This document shows, piece by piece, positions 17,141 through 24,327 of a stretch of DNA of 64,000 nucleotides (position 1 is the first letter of the stretch; every line of letters begins with the position of its first letter). The DNA is from Mobilisporobacter senegalensis. GTDB lineage: Bacteria > Bacillota > Clostridia > Lachnospirales > Lachnospiraceae. The notes beneath the pieces were generated by a model. It saw only the letters and a program-made list of their open reading frames with translations. It ran no database searches and was not told the DNA's origin. The DNA lies in contig NZ_RJVG01000004.1 in assembly GCF_003752155.1 (NCBI RefSeq), positions 62,001-126,000 on the forward strand. Direction: 5' to 3'. Position numbers and translations under genes: made by a program.

Positions 17141-17158
17141 AAATTTTATGTTTTATGT

Positions 17159-17202
17159 AGTTGCATAAATAGACAATATTAGCCTATTTATGCAACTTTT
17201 TT
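17159..17202 (+). terminator. Terminator of the two-gene cargo operon
   Basis: Perfect 14-bp stem (agttgcataaatag / ctatttatgcaact) with an 11-base loop and six T. Confidence 0.92.
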
Positions 17203-17310
17203 AATATAGAGTCCTCCATCTGATTTTTAAATTTTTCTATATTCGAGACTTTAAAGAAATTGAATCATCGCGGAATAACCGTAGCCAATAGCCAGTCACT
17301 ATAGTTTATC

Positions 17311-17493
17311 TTATCTTCTAAAAAACAATACTTTAATTATCGCAATGGGTATTAGCACAAAACCAAATAAAAACCCTGTGACAATCCTCTGTGTTAATAA
17401 ATTGCTATAAGTACCAAATCGAATTTTATTTGCATAAATTGTTTGACCGACAGCCCAATATCCTAATATCATATAAATAATTATTAATACCAT
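17311..17493 (-). CDS. Small membrane protein, 60 residues
   Basis: Two predicted membrane helices (residues 1-19 and about 38-57) separated by a polar loop, ending in basic residues FFRR. AGAAAGGTGG precedes the ATG at good spacing, so I take it as real despite its length. No family recognised. It is the last of three minus-strand genes that encode a lipoprotein and two small membrane proteins. Confidence 0.55.
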   Translation of the reverse strand: MVLIIIYMILGYWAVGQTIYANKIRFGTYSNLLTQRIVTGFLFGFVLIPIAIIKVLFFRR

Positions 17494-17610
17494 ATTACTC
17501 CACCTTTCTCTTTTGAATCTTATCTCTCTCTTTAGTTTTATTACTCCTGAAAAATTAGTGTATCTACAACCTTATTATTCTGTGAAATTTTTTGTGTAGC
17601 ATAAAAATGC

Positions 17611-17640
17611 CCTATTGGGAAGAAGCTTTCTCCCAATAGG
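17611..17640 (-). terminator. Terminator
   Basis: Perfect 10-bp stem (cctattggga / tcccaatagg); on the minus strand it is followed by GCATTTTTA. It closes the 70-residue membrane protein gene. Confidence 0.8.
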
Positions 17641-17665
17641 ATATTTGTTTAAATTTTCATAGCCA

Positions 17666-17878
17666 CTAAAAAAAGATTGCCGCAAAAAGAAGAATTCCAA
17701 CAATCAAACTTAATGCAAATGGCGCTATTGTGAGAGCTTTTAAAAGTTTTATTAGTACTGCCTTAAAGGGTACTTTTGTTCCAAGATCATTTAATAATTG
17801 ACCTTTAGTATATATATTTTTTCTTAATAAGACCAAACCAATAATTCCTACCATAATAAATAAGATTCCCCATAGCAT
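17666..17878 (-). CDS. Small membrane protein, 70 residues
   Basis: Two membrane helices (residues 2-18 and about 47-69) with a basic loop between. A GTGAGGTG ribosome site lies before the ATG. The gene starts 18 bp after the lipoprotein stop, so the two are probably one operon. No family recognised. The neighbourhood suggests an envelope-located cargo unit of the element. Confidence 0.55.
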   Translation of the reverse strand: MLWGILFIMVGIIGLVLLRKNIYTKGQLLNDLGTKVPFKAVLIKLLKALTIAPFALSLIVGILLFAAIFF

Positions 17879-17896
17879 AATATCACCTCACGAATT

Positions 17897-18652
17897 TTAT
17901 TCAGTATATTTTTCTATATAACTTCCAGCAACAACTGCTACTACAGTATTTCCGCCGTCTGTATTTTCGAAAGAACTTATACCCAAAGGTAGACCTTCAG
18001 TTAATATATAGTCACCCTCAAATACATCTTCTGCTGATCCAATATATAACACATAATACTGTTGTCCATTTTCATCCACAATATTAATTGTAGTAAATGT
18101 AATGGTATCAAGCATCTCCTCGTATATTTCAACTACTTGTGCCAGTGAGATTTCCATGAGTTTATCGCCGTACTTTTGTGGGCTTTTTGCTATATGTTTA
18201 TATTCTAGTTCGTAATCTACATAATTTACAAGATCGGTAATATTTTTTGTTGGAAAATAATTGGGATGTTCTTTTAAAAATACTGTTGCTTTTTCATTCA
18301 GTGTATAAGGAACTACTTCATTTTCCTGAGTTACACTGTATATGTCATAAGGTGTTATTTCTCCACTTGATTCAGAATTTACCTCATTTGAGATACTGTT
18401 TGTTTTCCCATTATCTTCATTGCTGACTTCTGACTCTAAAATTGTATCATCTGCAGAACTTTCCACTGATTCTATCTCGCTATTTTTATCCTGATTCTCT
18501 GTCTGTACTGTGGAACTTTCAGAGAGCGGTTCCTTATTATCTGATGTGCACCCAGTTATTGTCACTAATATAATTACCACTATACAGGCTGCTATCAAGC
18601 TTTTTTGTTTTATTTTACTACCCTCAATAATATTTTTATTATTTTTTATCAT
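17897..18652 (-). CDS. Putative lipoprotein of unknown function
   Basis: Starting at ATG 18652 (TTGGAGT upstream), 251 residues. Basic N-terminus, hydrophobic segment IAACIVVIILVTITGC with a lipobox-like Cys, then a Ser/Glu/Asn-rich linker of about 70 residues and a folded C-terminal domain of about 140 residues (from EVVPYTLNEKATVFLKEHPNYFP). The C-terminal part has the VVEIYEEMLDTITFTTINIVDENGQQYYVLYIG stretch, which resembles small OB-fold-like domains in Clostridial lipoproteins, but I cannot name it. Predicted to be anchored to the outer face of the membrane. Confidence 0.7.
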   Translation of the reverse strand: MIKNNKNIIEGSKIKQKSLIAACIVVIILVTITGCTSDNKEPLSESSTVQTENQDKNSEIESVESSADDTILESEVSNEDNGKTNSISNEVNSESSGEITPYDIYSVTQENEVVPYTLNEKATVFLKEHPNYFPTKNITDLVNYVDYELEYKHIAKSPQKYGDKLMEISLAQVVEIYEEMLDTITFTTINIVDENGQQYYVLYIGSAEDVFEGDYILTEGLPLGISSFENTDGGNTVVAVVAGSYIEKYTE

Positions 18653-18777
18653 ATTGTACTCCAATCTGTGTTTACTCCAATATGTAATTGGATATCATCG
18701 CTATATTTTTTCTTGACTTTAACACATACTTCACAGTTTTACATCAATGACCATTGCTTTAAATTTACGCCCAGTGA

Positions 18778-19089
18778 TTATACTTTTTTTCCTGTTTTGA
18801 AAATATTTACTTTCTTCTCTCCTCTCTCACTGAATTCTTTAATCATTTTTCTAAGATGTCTTTCCGTGTACTCATATTTTGTGGCTAACTGCTTCAAATT
18901 GGTGCCATTATATTCTTCTATCACCTGCCTTATAATACATTCTGTTGTATACAATTTTTTAGGAAAGGTTACTTGCTGACCTCTCAAATTTTTGTAAATT
19001 AAATATACAATATCTGGACCTGCAAATTCCGCTATGTCTCTATAAATTCCTGCGTAATCCTCTAATTTTTTTGATTGATCATCTTCCAT
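18778..19089 (-). CDS. Mor-family transcription activator
   Basis: About 103 residues. Matches the Mor/C family of phage Mu middle-operon activators: an N-terminal dimerisation part (LEDYAGIYRDIAEFAGPDIVYLIYKNLRGQQVTFPKKLY) and a C-terminal helix-turn-helix (GTNLKQLATKYEYTERHLRKMIKEF). I start it at the ATG of MEDDQSK, behind GGCGG. Family members bind upstream of poor promoters and recruit RNA polymerase. Here it lies downstream of the RecT/YqaJ genes behind a terminator, so it is likely a separate unit that controls part of the element. Confidence 0.8.
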   Translation of the reverse strand: MEDDQSKKLEDYAGIYRDIAEFAGPDIVYLIYKNLRGQQVTFPKKLYTTECIIRQVIEEYNGTNLKQLATKYEYTERHLRKMIKEFSERGEKKVNIFKTGKKV

Positions 19090-19212
19090 TACAACCACCG
19101 CCTAATTTTGGTAACAACTGGCTTTATTTTAATACATTTATTTTGTCAATTCATTGGTTAATGCACTTGTCATTTTCCTTGTAAATAATCATTTAATACT
19201 CTAAGAATTGAA

Positions 19213-19248
19213 AAAGCAGGAACTGGAATGTATCCTGTTCTCTGCTTT
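19213..19248 (-). terminator. Probable terminator after recT
   Basis: Stem aaagcag / ctgcttt with a bulged inner extension (gaac / gttc) and a T-run on the minus strand, 60 bp past the recT stop. Confidence 0.6.
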
Positions 19249-19307
19249 CTATGTACCTTCGCGATCGGTTTTGGGTTCGACCCAAATATCATAATAATAA
19301 TATATAA

Positions 19308-20114
19308 CTATTTTTCTTCTATTTCTCCAACATCTGTACACTGTCCATCAATAATTTCCTCATTTTGAACCTCCGACATATCAATTGATATCTCTGCTTT
19401 TACTGTCTCATCAACAGATATTGCTCTTTGGAAATCAATCTTTAAGGGTGCATATTTCAAAACCTTTTTTATTACTGTTTTCTTTGCCATATCTTCATAG
19501 TTTGATTTCCATGGACTGTATTGGGATGAATAGCCCTTAGAATACTTCAGAGCATGTATATCAATATCCTCTTTGCTCATAACTTCAAAACCAAATCCCC
19601 CATTCTCCAATTTAAAAAAGGCATAGACTAAAATCATCTTGCCTCTGTTTGCCAATGCGGGTTTATGTGCTAATTTGGAATCTAACCCTAATTCATATTC
19701 AAAATAATCTTCTTCATAAACACAGTGTGCCTGTATGGTCTGCACTTTCTCATTTCGGTACACCAAATCTATCATTCCCTTAAATCCTAATTGAAACTGA
19801 CATTCTAATTTCCCTTTATTTTGATACGGAATCAAGTATGCCTGCCCCAGAGATGTATTAGGTTCCAAGCCAAGTTGTGCTGCATTCATGAGAGCAGCAA
19901 GAAAACTCATCTGAGAACATTCTGCAAGTTTAGGAGTATTATTTACTGCAGATAATGCCATACGTGTAAATCGTTCTGGTGTGATAACAGAAGGAAGTGC
20001 CTTTTTAATTTCTGGCTCCAATGCCTTAATCATATCTGTAATGCTCATACTTTTTGTCAATTTCACATCCTGCTTGTCTACTTTCTTTTCCAGTGCTGAT
20101 TTTATATCTTTCAT
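19308..20114 (-). CDS. recT: RecT-family single-strand annealing protein
   Basis: A 268-residue RecT protein. Core signatures: ITPERFTRMALSAVNNTPKLAECSQMSFLAALMNAAQLGLEPNTSLGQAYLIPY, then LGFKGMIDLVYRNEKVQTIQAHCVYEEDYFEY and the KKTVIKKVLKYAPL helix. RecT anneals complementary single strands made by a partner exonuclease, allowing RecA-independent recombination. The partner is the YqaJ gene 15 bp upstream. The pair probably recombines or repairs element DNA after transfer or replication. Full length, no visible damage. Confidence 0.95.
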   Translation of the reverse strand: MKDIKSALEKKVDKQDVKLTKSMSITDMIKALEPEIKKALPSVITPERFTRMALSAVNNTPKLAECSQMSFLAALMNAAQLGLEPNTSLGQAYLIPYQNKGKLECQFQLGFKGMIDLVYRNEKVQTIQAHCVYEEDYFEYELGLDSKLAHKPALANRGKMILVYAFFKLENGGFGFEVMSKEDIDIHALKYSKGYSSQYSPWKSNYEDMAKKTVIKKVLKYAPLKIDFQRAISVDETVKAEISIDMSEVQNEEIIDGQCTDVGEIEEK

Positions 20115-20129
20115 TGTATCCCTTCTTTC

Positions 20130-21062
20130 CTATGCTGCCTTAATTAATAACCGTCTGTAATTAGATACCTTACTGTACTCTTGATAAATATCTGGTCGTT
20201 CTGTTTTAAGTCGTTCTGTATCTAATTTTGTGGCTATTGTATTTTTCCAAGTAATACGATAAGAATCATTGATCGCAACTTCTGAATCTGCCATAAAAAG
20301 TTTAATGTCTTGCTCAATTTTCCTCTTTTCTTGCTCTAACCTAGCAATGAATTCATTCAGTTCTTCTCTTCGTTGTAATGCATCATCAAATCCCTGAAGA
20401 ATTAGGCTCTCATGAGAATGAGGAGTACCAAAGTACTGATTAATTAATTCATCTACTTCCTTTGATCCATCTGGTTCTGGTATCACTCGTCTGCAAACAT
20501 TATTATTCCAAAAATCAGTTTCTATTTTAATTAAATTATTTATTATTTCTTCATCTCGCTCGATTTTAACATATTTAAAATCTTGTCCTAGAATAACAAC
20601 AGCAATATACCACGCATCCGCATTCATAACTGCCATATAATGATAACATTGGGCTAAATAATGTGCTGGCACTTCCCCGTCCTTCCATTTGCCGGCACTA
20701 TACGGGCTTGCGGTCTTACACTCTAATCCTATATTCTCACCTACTAACATTCGATCCACATTTGCAAGTAAATGTGGATACTGTTCATGCATAAATATTG
20801 AATTCGCTCTACGTACTTTTAAGCCTGTTGCTTCTATAAATCGCTTAGCCACGTAATCCTCTAAGTCTCTTCCTTGTTTCATTGCTTCATTATCAATTAG
20901 AATAATTTCATCTCCAATTTTATCAAAATAAACAGACATTGGAGATGAGTATGGATTTAACCCGCATATTGCCCCTGCATCACTTCCTCCAAGTCCGAGT
21001 TTTCGATATTTCAACCATTCTTCATGGCTTAAACCAGATGTTTTTACTAAGACTTTACACAT
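20130..21062 (-). CDS. YqaJ-family (lambda exonuclease-like) recombination nuclease
   Basis: A 310-residue YqaJ viral recombinase. N-terminal RKLGLGGSDAGAICGLNPYSSP is the family hallmark; the nuclease core has GRDLEDYVAKRF, the acid in ANVDRML and the ECK motif in GLECKTAS (PD-(D/E)XK fold: D...ExK), then VPAHYLAQCYHYMAVM. The C-terminal third is coiled coil. Works as a 5'-3' exonuclease feeding single strands to RecT. Same operon as recT, DUF5688 and a 60-residue gene. Confidence 0.93.
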   Translation of the reverse strand: MCKVLVKTSGLSHEEWLKYRKLGLGGSDAGAICGLNPYSSPMSVYFDKIGDEIILIDNEAMKQGRDLEDYVAKRFIEATGLKVRRANSIFMHEQYPHLLANVDRMLVGENIGLECKTASPYSAGKWKDGEVPAHYLAQCYHYMAVMNADAWYIAVVILGQDFKYVKIERDEEIINNLIKIETDFWNNNVCRRVIPEPDGSKEVDELINQYFGTPHSHESLILQGFDDALQRREELNEFIARLEQEKRKIEQDIKLFMADSEVAINDSYRITWKNTIATKLDTERLKTERPDIYQEYSKVSNYRRLLIKAA

Positions 21063-21077
21063 AGAAACCTTCCTTTC

Positions 21078-22025
21078 TTAAAATAATGCTATAATACCTT
21101 CAATGTCATTTTTATATTCATAAATATTATTTGAAAGAATTTCATTTTCTGGCACTTGTGAACTATTCACATCCTTAACCATCTTAAGTAGATCCTCTTT
21201 CGATAATCTTTCATTGGAAGGCACTAAAATTACTTCATGGATGCTTGAAGGTAAGATATAGAGATTTGCACCTATTTTATTTCTAAATTCTTTTAATTCA
21301 TTTTCATAAAACAGCCAAGCGGCTCCATTTATTCCAATGGTATTAGAAGCCACATACATTGTTTCTTCATTTCGTTGATTATTTAGATCTTCAACGAATA
21401 AATTCATCATCTCCATTGTTTCCATATCTATATCATTTTGTGAAATTTCTTTTTTCATGATAGACATCATAACTTCCGACATAGACTTAACAGTTGGTGG
21501 AAATAGATGTGGGGTATTAATCTGAGCTTCTTTATATACCTCTGTAATACTAATATTCCACTTATTTATTATATCATTTGTTATTGTAATATTCCCTATT
21601 CCATTCTCATCTTGTTTTACTAAAATACAAAAGACAAGTGCTAAATCTAAAATAGGAATAGATGGTATGTATTGCAGATTAATTTCGTTTTTCTTATAAT
21701 TTACTACCCTGAAATAAATTTTGCTTTTGATAGTTTCAAAATCATTAATGCAATCAATAATACTAATTGGATTTGTATCTGCATTATTGTAGATTACAAT
21801 AATTTCATTTACAATATCGTCCATTGCTCTACCCTCTAGAAACTCATCATAAAAGGTTTCCAAATATATATTCGGTGTCATTTTTTGTTTCTTGTCCCAA
21901 ATTACCATACTTTGTAACCCCTCAGTATTAATTTTGTCTACTTTCTGGACTTTCACCTTGTAATCTGCTCCAAGTTTAAATTGTACTTCTTTGCTTATTT
22001 CTTTCATAAATTCATTGTAATTCAT
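21078..22025 (-). CDS. DUF5688 family protein
   Basis: A 315-residue protein opening MNYNEFMKEISKEVQFKLG with the TPNIYLETFYDEFLEG and MDDIVNEIIVIY segments seen in DUF5688 proteins of Clostridia. These are common on integrative elements; I know of no established function. No nuclease or ATPase motif is visible. The C-terminal half carries LYILPSSIHEVILVPSNE, also a family feature. Its start overlaps the 3' end of the 60-residue gene by 14 bp, so the two are translationally coupled; it precedes the YqaJ-RecT pair by 15 bp. Confidence 0.75.
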   Translation of the reverse strand: MNYNEFMKEISKEVQFKLGADYKVKVQKVDKINTEGLQSMVIWDKKQKMTPNIYLETFYDEFLEGRAMDDIVNEIIVIYNNADTNPISIIDCINDFETIKSKIYFRVVNYKKNEINLQYIPSIPILDLALVFCILVKQDENGIGNITITNDIINKWNISITEVYKEAQINTPHLFPPTVKSMSEVMMSIMKKEISQNDIDMETMEMMNLFVEDLNNQRNEETMYVASNTIGINGAAWLFYENELKEFRNKIGANLYILPSSIHEVILVPSNERLSKEDLLKMVKDVNSSQVPENEILSNNIYEYKNDIEGIIALF

Positions 22026-22194
22026 CGTTCACTTCTCCTTCTGTTTTTACTTGATTTGAAATTAAGTGGGGTTGCTCTAACTCATTTGTATCATTTAACT
22101 TACTTTGCTGGTTAAAGCTAATTCCAAATGAAATTAAAGCAACCCCCATATCGATTGCCACATTGCATATCTTAATATTAATTCTATTTTGCAT
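22012..22194 (-). CDS. Short protein of unknown function, 60 residues
   Basis: A good AAAGGAG ribosome site stands before the ATG and the 3' end overlaps the DUF5688 start, both arguing for a real gene. One moderately hydrophobic stretch (IDMGVALISFGISF) and a polar acidic tail. No family recognised. It heads the DUF5688-yqaJ-recT operon. Confidence 0.5.
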   Translation of the reverse strand: MQNRINIKICNVAIDMGVALISFGISFNQQSKLNDTNELEQPHLISNQVKTEGEVNDELQ

Positions 22195-22224
22195 TTTCTT
22201 CTCCTTTATTTTTTCAAGATAAAA

Positions 22225-22254
22225 TGAGCTTCTACCCCATTGGATAGAAGCTCA
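22225..22254 (-). terminator. Terminator after the DUF932 gene
   Basis: Perfect 10-bp stem (tgagcttcta / tagaagctca), 10-base loop, then TTTTAT on the minus strand. It lies between the DUF932 gene and the DUF5688 operon; partial read-through is possible. Confidence 0.8.
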
Positions 22255-22380
22255 AATATACCTCTCATTAATTAAGTTTATCAATCCCTATATACCTTTA
22301 AGTGCATGGAATACTTAAAATAGAGTAGTCCAAAACATCTTAAATTTAGAAAAATCAGGCTAGGTGGAAATACTTATTTA

Positions 22381-23316
22381 CTATGCTATATTTCTTACTA
22401 GTTCATATGATTTATCAATAAATGAATTCCCCTCTATGGTACGAGCAAATAGATTTTCCTTATAAGAATTTGTTTCACGTAATGGTTTTGCATGGGTAGC
22501 AAAATCAGAAACTGCATTAATAAACCGATAAGCATTTTTCTCAACATGCTGTAAATCAGGAGCATAGTAAAATCTATCTTTTATATCCTCTCTTTGTTTC
22601 ATTACATTTCTTTCTTGTAATTCTGTTGCATTATCAGCAATAGGTAATATTGCTTCAATCATCTCTGTTACTGCATCATCCAATACCTTCCTGTTGTTTA
22701 ATTGATATATTTCGGTTCCTAACTTATCCATGTAATCTTCAGCACGAAATAAGACCTCTTTTGCCTCATCTAATTTGATTTGTATGTTTCCAGTATGATT
22801 CGCAGTCCACATTCTTTCTGCTGTGTTTAAGGCCAAATTAAGTGTATTCTGGCAAACAACACGAATAGGTGTCATTGCAATTTTGATTGCCCCACTACCG
22901 TCATGAGAATTTGAAAAGACTAAATACGGACTAATCCGATCACCTGCAATAATATACTCACTCGGTAGCTTTGCTAGTAACCATGTTTTTCTTCCTTCTT
23001 GCAATGACCCGGCTGTTTCATACCTCACCCCTTTTCCTAGTAACTCATCTGTAAAAGCAAAGGCTTCTTGGTTTTGCACTATTTTGTAACGATCTGTTAC
23101 CACTCCTAATACTCTGCAATCAGAATCTCTTACATTCGCTTTGTAGCCTTCAATTGGTACTCCATCACTAGTCACTAATTCTTTTTGAATAACTCTCCAA
23201 TCTAAACCAGCCTTTTCTAATGCTTCCGTTGATGAAAGTGCCTCTTCTACTCTTATTCCTAACCCATGCCATGGGGCAGTTCTAACATAAAACATTGTTT
23301 CTACATTTGCTGACAT
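22381..23316 (-). CDS. DUF932 phage/plasmid-like protein
   Basis: A 311-residue DUF932 protein (the LGT_TIGR03299 group). Hallmarks: FYVRTAPWHGLG at the N-terminus, then VTDRYKIVQNQEAFAFTDELL, ETAGSLQEGRKTWLLAKLP and VVCQNTLNLAL. The family is widespread on plasmids, phages and integrative elements, without a settled function. AAAGGAG stands before the ATG. It is a single gene between hairpins at 22225-22254 and 23398-23433. Confidence 0.88.
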   Translation of the reverse strand: MSANVETMFYVRTAPWHGLGIRVEEALSSTEALEKAGLDWRVIQKELVTSDGVPIEGYKANVRDSDCRVLGVVTDRYKIVQNQEAFAFTDELLGKGVRYETAGSLQEGRKTWLLAKLPSEYIIAGDRISPYLVFSNSHDGSGAIKIAMTPIRVVCQNTLNLALNTAERMWTANHTGNIQIKLDEAKEVLFRAEDYMDKLGTEIYQLNNRKVLDDAVTEMIEAILPIADNATELQERNVMKQREDIKDRFYYAPDLQHVEKNAYRFINAVSDFATHAKPLRETNSYKENLFARTIEGNSFIDKSYELVRNIA

Positions 23317-23397
23317 TAAATCACTCCTTTAAAATATTCTGTTTTTGGTTTCACTGTAATAATATATAACTATCCTTCCTGACCTCGTCATAAAAGG

Positions 23398-23433
23398 TTA
23401 GCATCATTTCTTTAGATAATAAAATGATGCTAA
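23398..23433. repeat. Inverted repeat upstream of the DUF932 gene
   Basis: Perfect 12-bp arms (ttagcatcattt / aaatgatgctaa) with a 12-base loop. On the minus strand it is followed by CCTTTTATG, a weak T-run, so it could be a terminator or an mRNA-leader structure. Confidence 0.55.
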
Positions 23434-23492
23434 TAATTAATCCTTGAAATGTCATTATAAATACGGTCCACTATCCTAATGAACGGCAGAAA

Positions 23493-23518
23493 AATAGACA
23501 GTGTTTCCACTGTCTATT
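23493..23518 (-). terminator. Terminator after the radC remnant
   Basis: Perfect 11-bp stem (aatagacagtg / cactgtctatt) with a 4-base loop and five T on the minus strand. Confidence 0.88.
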
Positions 23519-23546
23519 CATTATCGTATGTAATTTTATGCTTTGG

Positions 23547-23990
23547 CTACATCATAATTCCTTCTTCTCTTAAACTTAAAAAAATATCCTCATCTCCAAT
23601 AATTATTTGATCCACAACTGAAATACCTAATAAGTTTCCTGCATCTACTAATCTTTTTGTTGTATTGATATCCTCTATAGACGCAGTTGGGTCTCCGCTA
23701 TAATGGTTATGAAATACAATAATATTCACGGCATTTGATAATATCGCATGTTTGAATACTTCTTTAGGAGATACTATGCAGGAATTTACTGTACCGATAG
23801 CAACATCTCTAAAGATAATGGTTTACACTTTGAATTCTCTTGCTAAACTAGCTTCCAATTGAGGTGTGTCTATCTGTCTTGCCCCATGTAGCATACTCCA
23901 CTCTTTTACTACGATGGTTTTAATAATACTTACGCCGTTCTTTTGTTCTGATCTTGCCATTAATTCATATATATGGTTCTTGTTGTTCAA
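23547..23990 (-). pseudogene. radC: RadC/JAB-domain protein interrupted by an in-frame stop
   Basis: Reading from a TTG at 23990 (GGAGG upstream) gives 55 codons, a TAA at 23825-23823, then 91 codons in the same frame. Both parts belong to one RadC-like protein: MARSEQKNGVSIIKT and LEASLAREFKV before the stop, then FRDVAIGTVNSCIVSPKEVFKHAILSNAVNIIVFHNH. The JAMM metal site reads HNHYSGDP..S.ED, with Tyr where Pro is usual. Only one base separates it from an open gene. RadC proteins of this group are common on mobile elements; biochemical role unsettled. Confidence 0.85.
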
Positions 23991-24327
23991 ATTAATTTCC
24001 TCCTTGAATTATCAAAAATCATTATTCAAGGAAATAATATATGTTAATAAAGCATAGTTCTACATTTTTATTCCAAGTTTTTTATATGTATAGGCTGTGT
24101 ATGAATACCAAGCTGGATAAAAATATTTATAATATATCATCAAAAATATTGAAGATATCATTATCATTAGTGCAACATACTAAGAACTTAGCGACGATTA
24201 ACTAAATATTGGAATATTCCTTTAGATATAGTTAACCCAGATAAGTTTTCCAAAACATAAAGTGCAAACCCAGAATTTTTTTAATTAATAATCGTATCCT
24301 TGTTTTATACAAGACTACAAAGTACCT
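23991..24327. other. Intergenic region, no gene seen
   Basis: AT-rich DNA between the radC remnant and the Res gene. It may hold the radC promoter; I see no convincing gene, RNA or hairpin. Confidence 0.5.

Noticed and set aside
18605-18979. Plus-strand frame of 124 codons rich in Phe, Tyr and Ser
   Set aside because: Antisense to the lipoprotein and Mor genes; hydrophobicity is a by-product of A-rich coding on the other strand.
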